From: Halorussus caseinilyticus
Lineage (GTDB): Archaea; Halobacteriota; Halobacteria; Halobacteriales; Haladaptataceae
Assembly: GCF_029338395.1 (NCBI RefSeq)
Contig: NZ_CP119809.1
Location: 2,418,001 to 2,482,000, forward strand
DNA: 64,000 bases
Reading direction: 5' to 3'
Below are positions 17,106-26,056 of this stretch, in pieces (the first letter of the stretch is position 1; each line of letters begins with the position of its first letter). The notes below the pieces were generated by a model that was not told the DNA's origin, did not search any database, and worked only from the letters and a program-made list of their open reading frames with translations. The position numbers and the translations under genes are program-made.

Positions 17106-19799
17106 CTACCCCGTATTCTTCATCCCGGCCGCGATTCCTTTGACCGTCAGTCGAAGCGTGCGCTCTTCTTCGGGCGTCAGATGCGACTGGGCGAGCAGTT
17201 GAGTCTGGAGCAGGTTCAGGGGGTCCACGTAGGGGTTTCGACGGCCGAGACTGCCTTCGAGCCACTCGCGTTTGAGCAGACTGTCGCGTTCGGTAATCTC
17301 GGTCACGAGTTCGACCGCGCGGTCGTACTCCGACTCGATTCGCGGGAAGAACCGTTCCCGGCGGTCGCTCGGGGCGAGTTGGGCGTACTCGGCCGCGATT
17401 TCGAGGTCGGTCCGGGCCAGCGCGAGTGCCGCGTTGTCGAGCGTCGTCCGGAAGAACGGCCACTCGTCGTACATCTCCCGGAGCGCGTCGAGGTCGCCCC
17501 CGGAATCGAGGTAGGCGTCCAACCCCTGCGCCAGCGAGAACCAACCCGGCAGGATACACCGGGCCTGCGTCCACGAGAACACCCACGGGATGGCCCGCAG
17601 GTCCTCGACCGTGCGCTCGCCCGACCGCGAGGCCGGGCGCGACCCCAGATTGAGTTCCTCGATGACCTCGATGGGGGTCGCGTCCTCGAAGTACGAGACG
17701 AACCCCTCGGTTTCGAGCAGGTCGCGGTAGGCGTCGCGGGCGGCGTCGGCCGCGGTCTCCATCGCGTCGAACCACTCCTCGGGCACGTCCTCGGTGGGTT
17801 CCCGGATGGCCTCGTGGCGCGCCCGGATTTGGGCGTCGAGCATCTGTTCGAGGTTGCGCTCGGCGATGCGGGGGTTGGCGTACTTCTCGGCGATGGCCTC
17901 GCCCTGTTCGGTGAACTTGACTTCGCCCGTCACCGTCTCGTTGGGCAACGCGAGCAGGGCGTCGTTCATCGGCCCGCCGCCGCGCGAGATGGACCCGCCC
18001 CGTCCGTGGAACAGGCGCAGGCGCACGTCGTGGTCGTCGCAGATGGTAGCGAGGCGCTTCTGGTTGCGGTAGAGGCTCCAGTTCGCGGCGAGGAAGCCGT
18101 TCTCCTTGTTGGAGTCCGAATAGCCGAGCATGATTTCTTGGGTTCCCCCGCGGGCCTCGACCGCCGCGGCGTAGGCCTCGTTCTCGAAGAGGGTGCCCAT
18201 GATGCGGCGGGCACCCGACAGCGCCGACTCGGTTTCGAGCAGGGGCACCACGTCGATTCCGGCGTAGCCCGGCAGGTCCACGACCCCGGCTTGGTCCGCG
18301 AGGAACAGGACTTCGAGGACGTGGCTCGGTTCCTCGGTCATGCTGATGCAGTAGGTGTCGATGGCCTCGACGCCGTACTCGGCCTGCCAGTCGGCGGTCC
18401 GGTCGAACAGCGTGAGGACCCGACCCGCGGCCTCCGAGAGGTCGTCGGTGTCGGACACGTCCACGATGGGGTCGTCCTGCAGGATAGCCTCGGTCAGCGT
18501 CTCGACGCGTTCGTCCTCGTCCATCGCCTCGTAATCGACTCCCTCGCGGGCCAGCGCCTCGGAAACCGCGGTCGTGTGGTTCTGTTGGTGGTCGCGCAGG
18601 TCGAGACTCGCCAGCGAGAGACCGAAGGTGGCGACCCGTCGCCGGAAGGGGTCGACCTTCGCCTCGGCGACCGTCTCCGCGCCGTTGGCCCGGAGACTCT
18701 CGATGATGGCGTCCACGTCGGCGAGCAGTTCGTCGGCGTCGTCGTAGCCGCCGGGTCGCACGTCGCCCACCCGGTCGAGTCGCTCGCGCATCAGCTTCAG
18801 TTTCTGGCGGTAGGGTTCGTCGGGGTAGCGTTCCTCGGCTTCCGCGGCGACTCCGGGCAGGCGCTCGCGGTCGGTCTCGATTCGCTCGCGGAGGTCGTCG
18901 CCGACCGCGATAGACCGGTCGGCCTGACTCAGGACGCCCGAGAGGCGCTTGCACTCGTCGCGGTAGCGCGCCACCACGACCTCGCGCTGGCGTTCGAGCG
19001 TCTCGGCTGTGACTTCCGGCGTGACGTAGGGGTTGCCGTCCCGGTCGCTCCCGGCCCACGACCGGAACTCGAAGAGTTTGGGAATCTCCATCTTCCCGAA
19101 CTGGTCGCCGAGTTCTCGCTCCAGTTCGTCGTACACTTCGCCAACCACGTCGAACAGCGTGTTTTCGAGGTACCACTGGACGTTCAACGCCTCGTCGGTC
19201 ACGTCGGGCCTGCGCTCGCGGACTTGCGGGGTCTGCCAGAGACTCGTGACCTCGGCTTCGAGGTCGCGCTCGACCGCTTTCTCCTCGCGGTCGGTCAGTC
19301 TGCGCTCGTCCAGCGTCTCCAAGTCGTCGGCGACCGACCGGAGTTTGGCCTTCACGGTCTTGCGCCGGGCCTCGGTCGGGTGGGCCGTGAACGTGGGTTC
19401 GACCAGCACGTCGTCTAACACCTGCTGGACCGTCTCGTCGTCCGCGCCCGCCTCGGCGAGAACGTCGGCGGTCTCGGCCACGCTGTCGGCGAGGGTCCCC
19501 GCTTGGGTCCCCTCCCGAATCGCTCGGACGCGTTCGCGCTCCTCGGCGAGGTTGATGAGTTCGAAGTAGGTGGCGAACGCGCGGGCGACGACTCCCGCGC
19601 GGGCGGGCGGCAGGTCCGCGAGGTCGGCGCGCAGGTCGTCTCGACTCTCGGCGTCACCGCGCCGGTAGTCGATGGCCTCGGTCCGGACGGACTCGACCGT
19701 CTCGAACGCTTCCGCCGAGGACTGGGCTTCCAGCACGTCACCGAGCAACGCGCCGAGTTCGCGCACGTCCCGACGTACGTCTCTGGCGTGAAGTTCCAT
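17106..19799 (-). CDS. ppc: phosphoenolpyruvate carboxylase
   Basis: 897 residues, full length for the bacterial-type enzyme that forms oxaloacetate from PEP and bicarbonate. Catalytic signatures are present: TFTAHPTEA with its essential His, GSDRDGNP, GYSDSNKENG and FHGRGGSISRGGGP, and the C-terminal MKNTG. It supplies the TCA cycle. Start ATG 19799 matches the usual N-terminus. It stands alone, divergent from the KaiC-like gene. Confidence 0.96.
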   Translation of the reverse strand: MELHARDVRRDVRELGALLGDVLEAQSSAEAFETVESVRTEAIDYRRGDAESRDDLRADLADLPPARAGVVARAFATYFELINLAEERERVRAIREGTQAGTLADSVAETADVLAEAGADDETVQQVLDDVLVEPTFTAHPTEARRKTVKAKLRSVADDLETLDERRLTDREEKAVERDLEAEVTSLWQTPQVRERRPDVTDEALNVQWYLENTLFDVVGEVYDELERELGDQFGKMEIPKLFEFRSWAGSDRDGNPYVTPEVTAETLERQREVVVARYRDECKRLSGVLSQADRSIAVGDDLRERIETDRERLPGVAAEAEERYPDEPYRQKLKLMRERLDRVGDVRPGGYDDADELLADVDAIIESLRANGAETVAEAKVDPFRRRVATFGLSLASLDLRDHQQNHTTAVSEALAREGVDYEAMDEDERVETLTEAILQDDPIVDVSDTDDLSEAAGRVLTLFDRTADWQAEYGVEAIDTYCISMTEEPSHVLEVLFLADQAGVVDLPGYAGIDVVPLLETESALSGARRIMGTLFENEAYAAAVEARGGTQEIMLGYSDSNKENGFLAANWSLYRNQKRLATICDDHDVRLRLFHGRGGSISRGGGPMNDALLALPNETVTGEVKFTEQGEAIAEKYANPRIAERNLEQMLDAQIRARHEAIREPTEDVPEEWFDAMETAADAARDAYRDLLETEGFVSYFEDATPIEVIEELNLGSRPASRSGERTVEDLRAIPWVFSWTQARCILPGWFSLAQGLDAYLDSGGDLDALREMYDEWPFFRTTLDNAALALARTDLEIAAEYAQLAPSDRRERFFPRIESEYDRAVELVTEITERDSLLKREWLEGSLGRRNPYVDPLNLLQTQLLAQSHLTPEEERTLRLTVKGIAAGMKNTG

Positions 19800-19952
19800 A
19801 CCACACCCTACGTGGTGACGGGGCTAAAACGTCCGGAATCCGTGAAAATTGCCACTCGCCTCTGAGTTAATATCTTTCTCTTTGTGTCAGGACGGCGGAC
19901 CGGCGGAAGTAAAGTGTTAAGTTCAAGTCGCGGGACCGAAATCTTACGACAA

Positions 19953-21482
19953 ATGCCAGTCTCCACGGGGAGCGACGTTTTAGACCGGATTCTCGACGGC
20001 GGATTCCCGACGAATCGCTCGATACTGCTCTCGGGCGGGCCGGGAGTCGGAAAGAGTACCCTCGCTATGCAGTTCCTCCAAGAGGGACTGGCCGACGGCG
20101 ACCAGTGCCTCTACGTCTCGACCGAACAGACCGCCGAGGAGTTGCGGGCGTCGTTCGACCAGTTCGACTTCGAGTTGGACCACCCGAACCTGACGCTGGT
20201 CCACATCCACGCTCGGACCGGCCGGACCATCGAAGACGGCGAACAGAACCTGACGATGCAGACGACCGACGGCGACGAAGTTCTCGGGGAGGGGTACTCC
20301 GCGCCCTTCGAGATGCAGTACATAGAGGAGTACCTCTCGCGGTTCGCGCCGTGCGACAGGGTGGTCTTCGACAGCACGGCGAGTCTCGCGGGCATCGAGA
20401 GCGACTCACACTTCTTTCAGCGCGCCATCCTCGATTTGGTCCGACTGTTCACCGACGAGTTCGAGGCCACCTCTCTGCTCACCGCCGAGTCGCTCGTGCC
20501 GGAGTCCGGCGAGGACGACCCCGGCGGACAACTCGCTCCGGAGACCGTCTTGGAGTTCTCGACTCACGGGGTGATTCGACTCCGGCGGAGTCAGGTCGAG
20601 GGCAACCCCCGCCGGTTCCTCCGAGTCGTCAAGATGCGCGGCATCGACCACGACACCCGCGAGTACGAACTCGGAATCGGCGAGTCGGGGGTGTACCTGA
20701 CGCCGCACAACCGGACCCACGACTTCGGCGTGAACGACGATGACGTAATCTCGACCGGGTTCGAGGGCTTAGACGAGATAAGCGGCGGTCTCACGAAGGG
20801 AAGCGGCGTTCTCATCGAACACGACGGTCGGGCGTTCGTGGACGGACTCGTGGTCGGCATGGCCGCCAGCGCGCTCGACTCGGGGATGGGAATCTGGCTC
20901 GTCCCGTCGCCGTCGCTCACGCCGAGTCGGTTCGAGTCGATGCTCCCGGCCGGGGAAGACGACATTCCGACGCTACTGGCGTCGAACTCGCTGTTCGTGT
21001 TGGACTCGTTCAACGTCTGGAAAGCCTACAACGACCACCAGAACGTCTACGCGGCCTCCTCCAGCGGACTCATCAGTAGCATCTTGACCAAGAGTTCTAC
21101 GATGTCGATGGCGTTCGTCAAGCGCGTCCTCCAAGACATCACGTCGCGGCGCGACCGGCCGGTTCTCGCGCTGGTGTACACCGAGGCGTTCCTCCGGTGG
21201 TTCGACGCCCCGCAGGTCCGGGAACTCTACTACTGGGCGCGAGAGAACGTCTCGTTCGACGCCGACACCGTGACCTACATCCACAACCCCGAGACGATGG
21301 AGACGAACCTCGCGGAGTTCTTCGTCTACGACGCCCAGCACATGTTCCGGACGTGGAAACACGAGAACGACATCCAGTACGTCAAGGCCGAGAAGTCGCT
21401 CGCGGGCACCACGAAGTCGATGGGCGTGGTCAACCACGTCGATAGCGCGCCCTTCGTGGAAGTCACGCGTCCGACGAAGTGA
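19953..21482 (+). CDS. RAD55/KaiC-type ATPase with degenerate second domain
   Basis: 509 residues, two tandem RecA-like domains. The first has a full Walker A (GGPGVGKST, about residue 28) and a Walker B-like strand (CDRVVFDSTAS). The second starts at VISTGFEGLDEISGGL but has SGVLIEHDGRA where the P-loop should be, so it cannot bind ATP in the usual way. Such proteins occur widely in haloarchaea as KaiC-like or HTR-like signalling ATPases of unknown partner. ATG 19953 begins the conserved KaiC N-terminus; the upstream extension of the frame is not conserved. Confidence 0.75.
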   Translation: MPVSTGSDVLDRILDGGFPTNRSILLSGGPGVGKSTLAMQFLQEGLADGDQCLYVSTEQTAEELRASFDQFDFELDHPNLTLVHIHARTGRTIEDGEQNLTMQTTDGDEVLGEGYSAPFEMQYIEEYLSRFAPCDRVVFDSTASLAGIESDSHFFQRAILDLVRLFTDEFEATSLLTAESLVPESGEDDPGGQLAPETVLEFSTHGVIRLRRSQVEGNPRRFLRVVKMRGIDHDTREYELGIGESGVYLTPHNRTHDFGVNDDDVISTGFEGLDEISGGLTKGSGVLIEHDGRAFVDGLVVGMAASALDSGMGIWLVPSPSLTPSRFESMLPAGEDDIPTLLASNSLFVLDSFNVWKAYNDHQNVYAASSSGLISSILTKSSTMSMAFVKRVLQDITSRRDRPVLALVYTEAFLRWFDAPQVRELYYWARENVSFDADTVTYIHNPETMETNLAEFFVYDAQHMFRTWKHENDIQYVKAEKSLAGTTKSMGVVNHVDSAPFVEVTRPTK

Positions 21483-21539
21483 ACCGGGCGGGTCGAACTT
21501 TTGGATACTGAGGGCGGTTGCAGGCCGACCAACCGACAG

Positions 21540-21640
21540 CAGACGCTCGGCCAATCAGCCGACAGGGTGGGATAAAGGGTGGGATAGAGGGGCCGCCCGC
21601 TCGCGGGCGGGGGCTTTCTGGGCGCTCGTCACGGCGGTTC
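21540..21640. repeat. copy 1 of dispersed intergenic hairpin repeat
   Basis: Within the 289-base gap after the KaiC-like gene. It shares the words CAGCCGACAGG, GGGATAAAGG and GGGGCCGCCCGCTCGCG with the copies at 37.6 and 44.9 kb, and GGGCGGGGGCTTTC with 3.77 kb. This copy is short and seems to lack the middle part (the CTGACCGAC stem). The rest of the gap, from about 21.69 kb, is AT-rich and lies downstream of the terpene-synthase-like gene. Confidence 0.6.
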
Positions 21641-21771
21641 CTGTGGTCGCAGTTGCTCTACCTGTGACACACACTCCGACACTCAAAGCACGCCTATACA
21701 ATTCCGAAAGCAACAAAATTGTTTCTTGGGGAAACGTATACAATTTCGAGAGAAACGGAAAGCAACCTCCG

Positions 21772-22773
21772 TCACACTTTCCCTTTGCCCCAGATGAAGT
21801 ACCGCAGGACCGTCTCCATCCCCTCGACGTACGACGAGGCGTCGATTGACGAGAGGTCTTCGGCGAGGCGTTCGAGTTCCTCGTAGTGGCTCTGCCACCG
21901 TTCGAAGAAGGCGGCGTCCACGTCGGCGTCCCGGAGTCGCTCGACGACTTCCGCCTGATACTCGGGGTTGTCGCGGAGTCGCTGGAGGTCCTCGTAGGTG
22001 AGCAACCCCTCTTCGAGGGCGTATATCACCGGACCGGAACTGAAGTCGGTCTCGTGAATCTCGCGTTCCCACGTCGCCACCCAGTTGCCGATGCGGGCCA
22101 TCATCTGGGCCTCCCACACCATCCGCCGGAGTTGGGCCAAGTCGTCGGTCGGAAGCGCGGGCGCGTACATCAGGTCGATGTCCGCGTAGGCGAACATCAT
22201 GACGTTGTGCGACTCGTGGACGGTCAACTCCTGATAGTTGGCGAGTTCGGGGTACTGACCGAGGAAGTAGGAGTACTCGATGGCGTTGACCGCCTGCTGG
22301 GTGTCGAACCGGAAGAGCGGAAGGTAGAACTCCGACCGCGGGGCGTCGTCCAAGACGCTCTGGAGTTCGTCCCACACCAACTGCGCGAACTCCAACTGCT
22401 CGGTCTGGACTTCCTCGCGGTCGGCGTCCATCTCGTAGGCCGAGTGGGGAATCTTGGCCGCCTCGTCGAACGTCTCCCTGTCTCGGTCTTTCTCCAAGAA
22501 GTCGTCGAGAATCGTGATGAAGATAGTCGCCAGCGTCTTGACGGTTCGTACGTCGGTTACGTGTTCGTCGGGAACGAACGAGAACGTGAAGTGCGGCGTC
22601 AACCGGTGTACCCACTTCCAGAGAAACGAATCTCGACTCCCCTCGAAAGTGTCGTACTCGTCTATCAACGCCTGCACCTCGGGCGGTAGTTCGTGGCCCG
22701 AAATGCTCTCGACCTCGGCAGGTTCGTCTGACGAGGTTACCGCCTCGACGAGTTCCGTCACGTCCGCTCCCAT
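21772..22773 (-). CDS. class I terpene-synthase-like protein
   Basis: 333 residues, all-helical. It has a DDxxE metal motif (DDFLE, residues 90-94) placed after a hydrophobic helix TIFITIL, as in class I terpene synthases. An NSE/DTE-like motif follows 136 residues later: N230-W-V-A-T234-W-E-R-E238, in the helix context ARIGNW. An Arg-Tyr pair lies near the C-terminus (324-325). Ionisation of a prenyl diphosphate by a Mg cluster is the expected chemistry. The second Asp of the NSE motif is Trp, and the usual Arg sensor is not evident, so catalysis needs testing. ATG 22773 preferred over GTG 22782. Confidence 0.6.
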   Translation of the reverse strand: MGADVTELVEAVTSSDEPAEVESISGHELPPEVQALIDEYDTFEGSRDSFLWKWVHRLTPHFTFSFVPDEHVTDVRTVKTLATIFITILDDFLEKDRDRETFDEAAKIPHSAYEMDADREEVQTEQLEFAQLVWDELQSVLDDAPRSEFYLPLFRFDTQQAVNAIEYSYFLGQYPELANYQELTVHESHNVMMFAYADIDLMYAPALPTDDLAQLRRMVWEAQMMARIGNWVATWEREIHETDFSSGPVIYALEEGLLTYEDLQRLRDNPEYQAEVVERLRDADVDAAFFERWQSHYEELERLAEDLSSIDASSYVEGMETVLRYFIWGKGKV

Positions 22774-22945
22774 TGTTTCCACTGTCAGACATTCAGCGCC
22801 GATATTTATACCTTGGTGTTTGGTGCAACTGCTCTTCAGCCTTCGAACTGAAGGAAACTAGAGTAGAGTTGTAACGATAGCGAAACCGCAGTCCGCTCCG
22901 GTCGTTTTCAGTAGGAATTAGTGACCCACGTTCGTCTCTTGAGAT

Positions 22946-23335
22946 ATGGACGACGCGACCCTCGTCTTCGACGACGACTGTGGCTTCTGTACGTGGTGGG
23001 CCGACTTCTTCGCGAACCGGTCGAACTTCCGAGTCGTCGGCTTCACCGAACTCACCGACGAAGAGCGCGGGCGACTCCCCGACGACTACGAGGAGTGCGC
23101 TCACCTCCTGACCGACGACGAGGTGTACTCCTGTGGCGAGTCGCTCGAACAGGCGTTCGTCCGGTCGGCGGTCGGCGAGGACTTCCGTCCGGTGGTCCGG
23201 TTCCTCCGCAACTTCGAGGACTACGAACACCTCCGAGAGGCCCTCTACCGCGAGATTGCCGACCGGCGCGGCGACCTCGGCGTCGTCGTCTCGAAGACGC
23301 CCCCGGCGCGCGAGCAGTCCGACGAAAACGAGTAG
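22946..23335 (+). CDS. DCC-family thiol-disulfide oxidoreductase (DUF393)
   Basis: 129 residues, thioredoxin-like. The N-terminus has the defining DDDCGFC motif with a CxxC-like pair, and the VYSCGESLEQAFVRS segment follows as in the family. DCC proteins are predicted disulfide oxidoreductases with unknown substrates. ATG 22946 fits the conserved start. It is divergent from the terpene-synthase-like gene, with about 170 bases between them. Confidence 0.8.
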   Translation: MDDATLVFDDDCGFCTWWADFFANRSNFRVVGFTELTDEERGRLPDDYEECAHLLTDDEVYSCGESLEQAFVRSAVGEDFRPVVRFLRNFEDYEHLREALYREIADRRGDLGVVVSKTPPAREQSDENE

Positions 23336-23498
23336 GGCCGAATCGCAGATTCGGCCCGGTCCCGGCAACGACCCGACCCGCGCACTCGCGGGACCGCTAC
23401 CTGCTGGTCTCGGGGCGCTCTCGGGCGGAGTGGAGTCGCCGAGATAGAGTGGGTCGAACGCGGTGTTCATTACCTGTGCGTGTATTTCCGGAGTCGGT

Positions 23499-23828
23499 TC
23501 AACTGTACCCTCGCCAGCGGTGGCCGCACTCCTGACACTTGAAAAAGCGCGTCGGCGGTTCGTCGGCCGCGCCGGTCTGCTTGATGGTGTACCACGCCTT
23601 GCCGTGGCCGCACTCGTCGCAGGTCACGTCCTCGGCAGTGGGTTTGCCCTCGAAGTTGGCGTCCTCGGAGGTTTCGATGACTTCCGAGTCGCCCTGTTCC
23701 TCGGTCGAGACGAACTCGGCGGCCTTCTCCTCGTCTTTGTCCGTGGTGTCTTGACAGTCGTCGTTCGTGCAAATCATCTTCGACCCCATGGACTTCATCA
23801 TGGAACCGCACTCGTCGCAGAATTGCAT
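23499..23828 (-). CDS. tfs: transcription factor S (TFS, archaeal TFIIS/RPB9-like)
   Basis: 109 residues with two zinc ribbons. The N-terminal one starts CDECG and continues to CTNDDC; the C-terminal one is CDECG ... FFKCQECGHRWRGYS. TFS stimulates transcript cleavage by archaeal RNA polymerase. The usual invariant acidic pair of the C-terminal hairpin (Arg-x-x-Asp-Glu, often RSADEP) appears here as AADEPPTRF, so the catalytic Asp-Glu is kept. ATG 23828 is the conserved start; an upstream in-frame extension is not. Confidence 0.93.
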   Translation of the reverse strand: MQFCDECGSMMKSMGSKMICTNDDCQDTTDKDEEKAAEFVSTEEQGDSEVIETSEDANFEGKPTAEDVTCDECGHGKAWYTIKQTGAADEPPTRFFKCQECGHRWRGYS

Positions 23829-23850
23829 GGGCGGGCGTAGTCGGTGGTGC

Positions 23851-24153
23851 GTGATAAGCGCCACGTTCGCCGCGCTCTCTGTGATTCCGTGGAGCAAGTG
23901 CTACGTCGGTCTCTCGGCGGTGGGGGCCGCGCTGGTCGGGGCGCTCTGGGTCGGCGCGTACCCCTTCATCCTGCTCTCGGACGCGGCGCGGGCGGCGTTC
24001 CTCACGACGATGTTCGGGGTGTCGGCGCTCGTCCACCACTACTACGCGCGACGGACGAAACTCGGCGCGGGCGAGGCCCCGCCGGAGACCGAACGGAGAT
24101 GGCGACGAGGCGCGTCTCGCTCGCGCTCGCACTGCTCGGTGTGGCCGTGTTGA
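23851..24153 (+). CDS. small membrane protein preceding the secreted-protein gene
   Basis: About 100 residues if started at GTG 23851, two hydrophobic helices with a basic C-terminal tail. An ATG at 23827 in the same frame would overlap the start codon of tfs on the other strand, so the GTG is preferred. It overlaps the next gene by about 55 bases. No family recognised; its C-terminal 30 residues are Arg/Ser-rich and may be read-through of the overlap rather than conserved sequence. Confidence 0.45.
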   Translation: MISATFAALSVIPWSKCYVGLSAVGAALVGALWVGAYPFILLSDAARAAFLTTMFGVSALVHHYYARRTKLGAGEAPPETERRWRRGASRSRSHCSVWPC

Positions 24154-24604
24154 CCGTCGGCACCGGCGAATTCACCTCGGCCGACACCGACCGCGGTCTC
24201 CGGGTCGTGGTCACGGGCGACGACGCACTCCTCGAAATCGACCACGGCAGTCGGTCGCTCTCGAACGGCGTCCATCGGCGCGTCCGACTCCTGTCGCTCC
24301 GAAACCAGTTCGGCGACGGGTCGCTTTCGGTCTCGGTGGTCCGGGTCGTCGGGAGCGGCGACCCCCGACCGCCGCGGGTCAAAACGAGTCGGTCGTCGCG
24401 GAAGACGGGGGAGCGACGAAGGTGATAGTCGCGGACGTGACCTGCGCGAACAACGGGGAGAACGCCGAAGTCTTCGCTGTTCGGGTCGTCGCCGCCGTTC
24501 GCGGCGGCGACGTTTCGGTCCGACTGTCCCGCGAGGTCCGGATAACCTGTACTGGCGACCCCGCCGGTCCGAAGGCCGGTCGAACTACCGGCCGCGGGCG
24601 CTGA
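24099..24604 (+). pseudogene. secreted DUF1102-like protein gene, frameshifted
   Basis: The N-terminal part (MATRRVSLALALLGVAV..., start 24099) has a signal-peptide-like helix followed by GEFTSADTDRGLRVVV, the pattern of haloarchaeal exported DUF1102/SipW-substrate-like proteins. The frame runs out at 24425 in an Arg-rich tail. From about 24365 the protein resumes in another frame (AAGQNESVVAEDGGATK..., then VADVTCANNGENAEVF...) to 24604. The switch sits on a run of five C at 24362-24366; one more C would restore a single ~167-residue protein. It is either a true mutation, phase variation or an assembly error. Confidence 0.65.
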
Positions 24605-24621
24605 GTGTCGGCCTGTGGGAT

Positions 24622-25317
24622 TCAGACCTCGATTCGGAGGAGTTCCTCGGCCCCGTGCTGGAACCGGAACGGGACCGGCCGAAGTTCCGTCTCGTACCCC
24701 TCGTCGGCCAGCACCTCGCGGAGTTCGTCCAGTCGCGGGTAGCGCTTGCCGTCGAAGCGTTCGAGGGGGTAGACCCGAACTTCGTCGCTCGCGACGCGGG
24801 CGAGTTCCAGTAGCGACTGCTCGTGAAACTCGTAGTCGAACTTCTCCATGTACAGGAACATGAGATTGGCCGAGAGGACCAGCGAAAACGAGTCGTCCTC
24901 GAACGGCAGGTCCGGCAACTGGGCGTCGACGTAGCGGTCGGTGTCGAACCGGTCGGCGTAGTCCGCGATGAACTCCTGATAAGCGGCGGTCCAGTGGGCG
25001 CGCACGTCGGCCACGTCGTCGTAGAACTCCCAGATGAACTGGTCTTCGACGCCCTCGAATCCCGCGATAGCGGTGTCTACGTCTGACTCACATTTCTCGT
25101 GTAGTTCGTCGGGCGGTACGTCGTACAGTATGTCCACGCCAACCGCGTCGATGTCGCGCGTGTTCGCCTCCGCGACGAACGCGCACGCGCCGCCGGGACA
25201 GTCGAGGACCGACTGACCTTCCCACGCCGAGAGGTCAAGGTCGAACATGTGTTCGTACTCCTCCACCGTCCGACCGATGAAGGCGACATCATCTATCGCG
25301 TACCTATCGCTGCTCAT
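24622..25317 (-). CDS. class I SAM-dependent methyltransferase
   Basis: 231 residues. Motif I is the variant VLDCPGGACAFVAEA, followed by an acidic motif II at VGVDILYD and LPFEDDSFSLVLSANLMF as motif III/IV. The family is the haloarchaeal small methyltransferase group with a CPGG loop; the substrate is unknown. ATG 25317 fits. It is followed on the 5' side by an AT-rich promoter region with CTAGGTTAATTTTATAA read on the minus strand. Confidence 0.75.
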   Translation of the reverse strand: MSSDRYAIDDVAFIGRTVEEYEHMFDLDLSAWEGQSVLDCPGGACAFVAEANTRDIDAVGVDILYDVPPDELHEKCESDVDTAIAGFEGVEDQFIWEFYDDVADVRAHWTAAYQEFIADYADRFDTDRYVDAQLPDLPFEDDSFSLVLSANLMFLYMEKFDYEFHEQSLLELARVASDEVRVYPLERFDGKRYPRLDELREVLADEGYETELRPVPFRFQHGAEELLRIEV

Positions 25318-25512
25318 GGGAATTAGGTCTCTCGGTTTTATTATAAAATTAACCTAGGAAATGCGCCACAACTCCGAGACGCGACCCAGAAAATCGGTGA
25401 CTTCCACCGCTAGTGGTCGTTTTCGGGTCGATACCGACACTATGTCATCAACTATCATAATTAATAGATTACCGACCATAAAACTAAGTGAAATAAACAA
25501 GAACGGGCTACT

Positions 25513-26043
25513 ATGCCTGAGTACAAAGCATTCAGTTCCGAAGCCGAGGTCAACGGGCGGTCGGTCCAGTCCATCGTAGAAGGCGTTGGACAGTTCTCCA
25601 GCGCGTACAAAGAGCGCGCGCTCGAAATTCTCGCCAACCACGGCTTGCCGGAACCGACCGAAGGCGAGTGGTACTCGATGCAGTCGTACCTCGACGCTTT
25701 CGCGGAACTCGTCGATACCGTCGGCCCGAAGACGGTGACGAAAATCGGGTCGGAGATTCCGAACGTCGTCGAGTGGCCCGAAGATGTCGAAACCGTCGAA
25801 GACGGGATGCACGCACTCGACGACGTGTACCAGATGAACCACCGCGGCGGCGAAATCGGCTACTACGAGTTCGAGAGGACGGGCGACTCGGGCGGCATCA
25901 TGGAGTGTAAGAACCCCTACCCGCCGGAACTCGACGAGGGCCTGATTCAGGCGGTGGCCGAGAAGTTCAGCGGCGAAGGCGCGTTCGTCCGCATCGAACA
26001 GACCAGCGAAGGCGAAACCCGAACGTACCAGATTTCGTGGTGA
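25513..26043 (+). CDS. conserved haloarchaeal protein, possibly HNOB/V4R-like sensor fold
   Basis: 176 residues, acidic, no membrane helix. N-terminal half helical (SYKERALEILANHGL, YLDAFAELVDTVGPKTVTKIG), C-terminal half alternating strands, with one Cys in IMECKNPYPPELDEG. The layout recalls small-molecule-binding V4R/haem-NO-binding-like domains, but I cannot confirm it. It starts after an AT-rich leader with TAAAACTAAG (about 25481), a plausible promoter. Confidence 0.55.
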   Translation: MPEYKAFSSEAEVNGRSVQSIVEGVGQFSSAYKERALEILANHGLPEPTEGEWYSMQSYLDAFAELVDTVGPKTVTKIGSEIPNVVEWPEDVETVEDGMHALDDVYQMNHRGGEIGYYEFERTGDSGGIMECKNPYPPELDEGLIQAVAEKFSGEGAFVRIEQTSEGETRTYQISW

Positions 26044-26056
26044 GGTAGTCGGCGCG

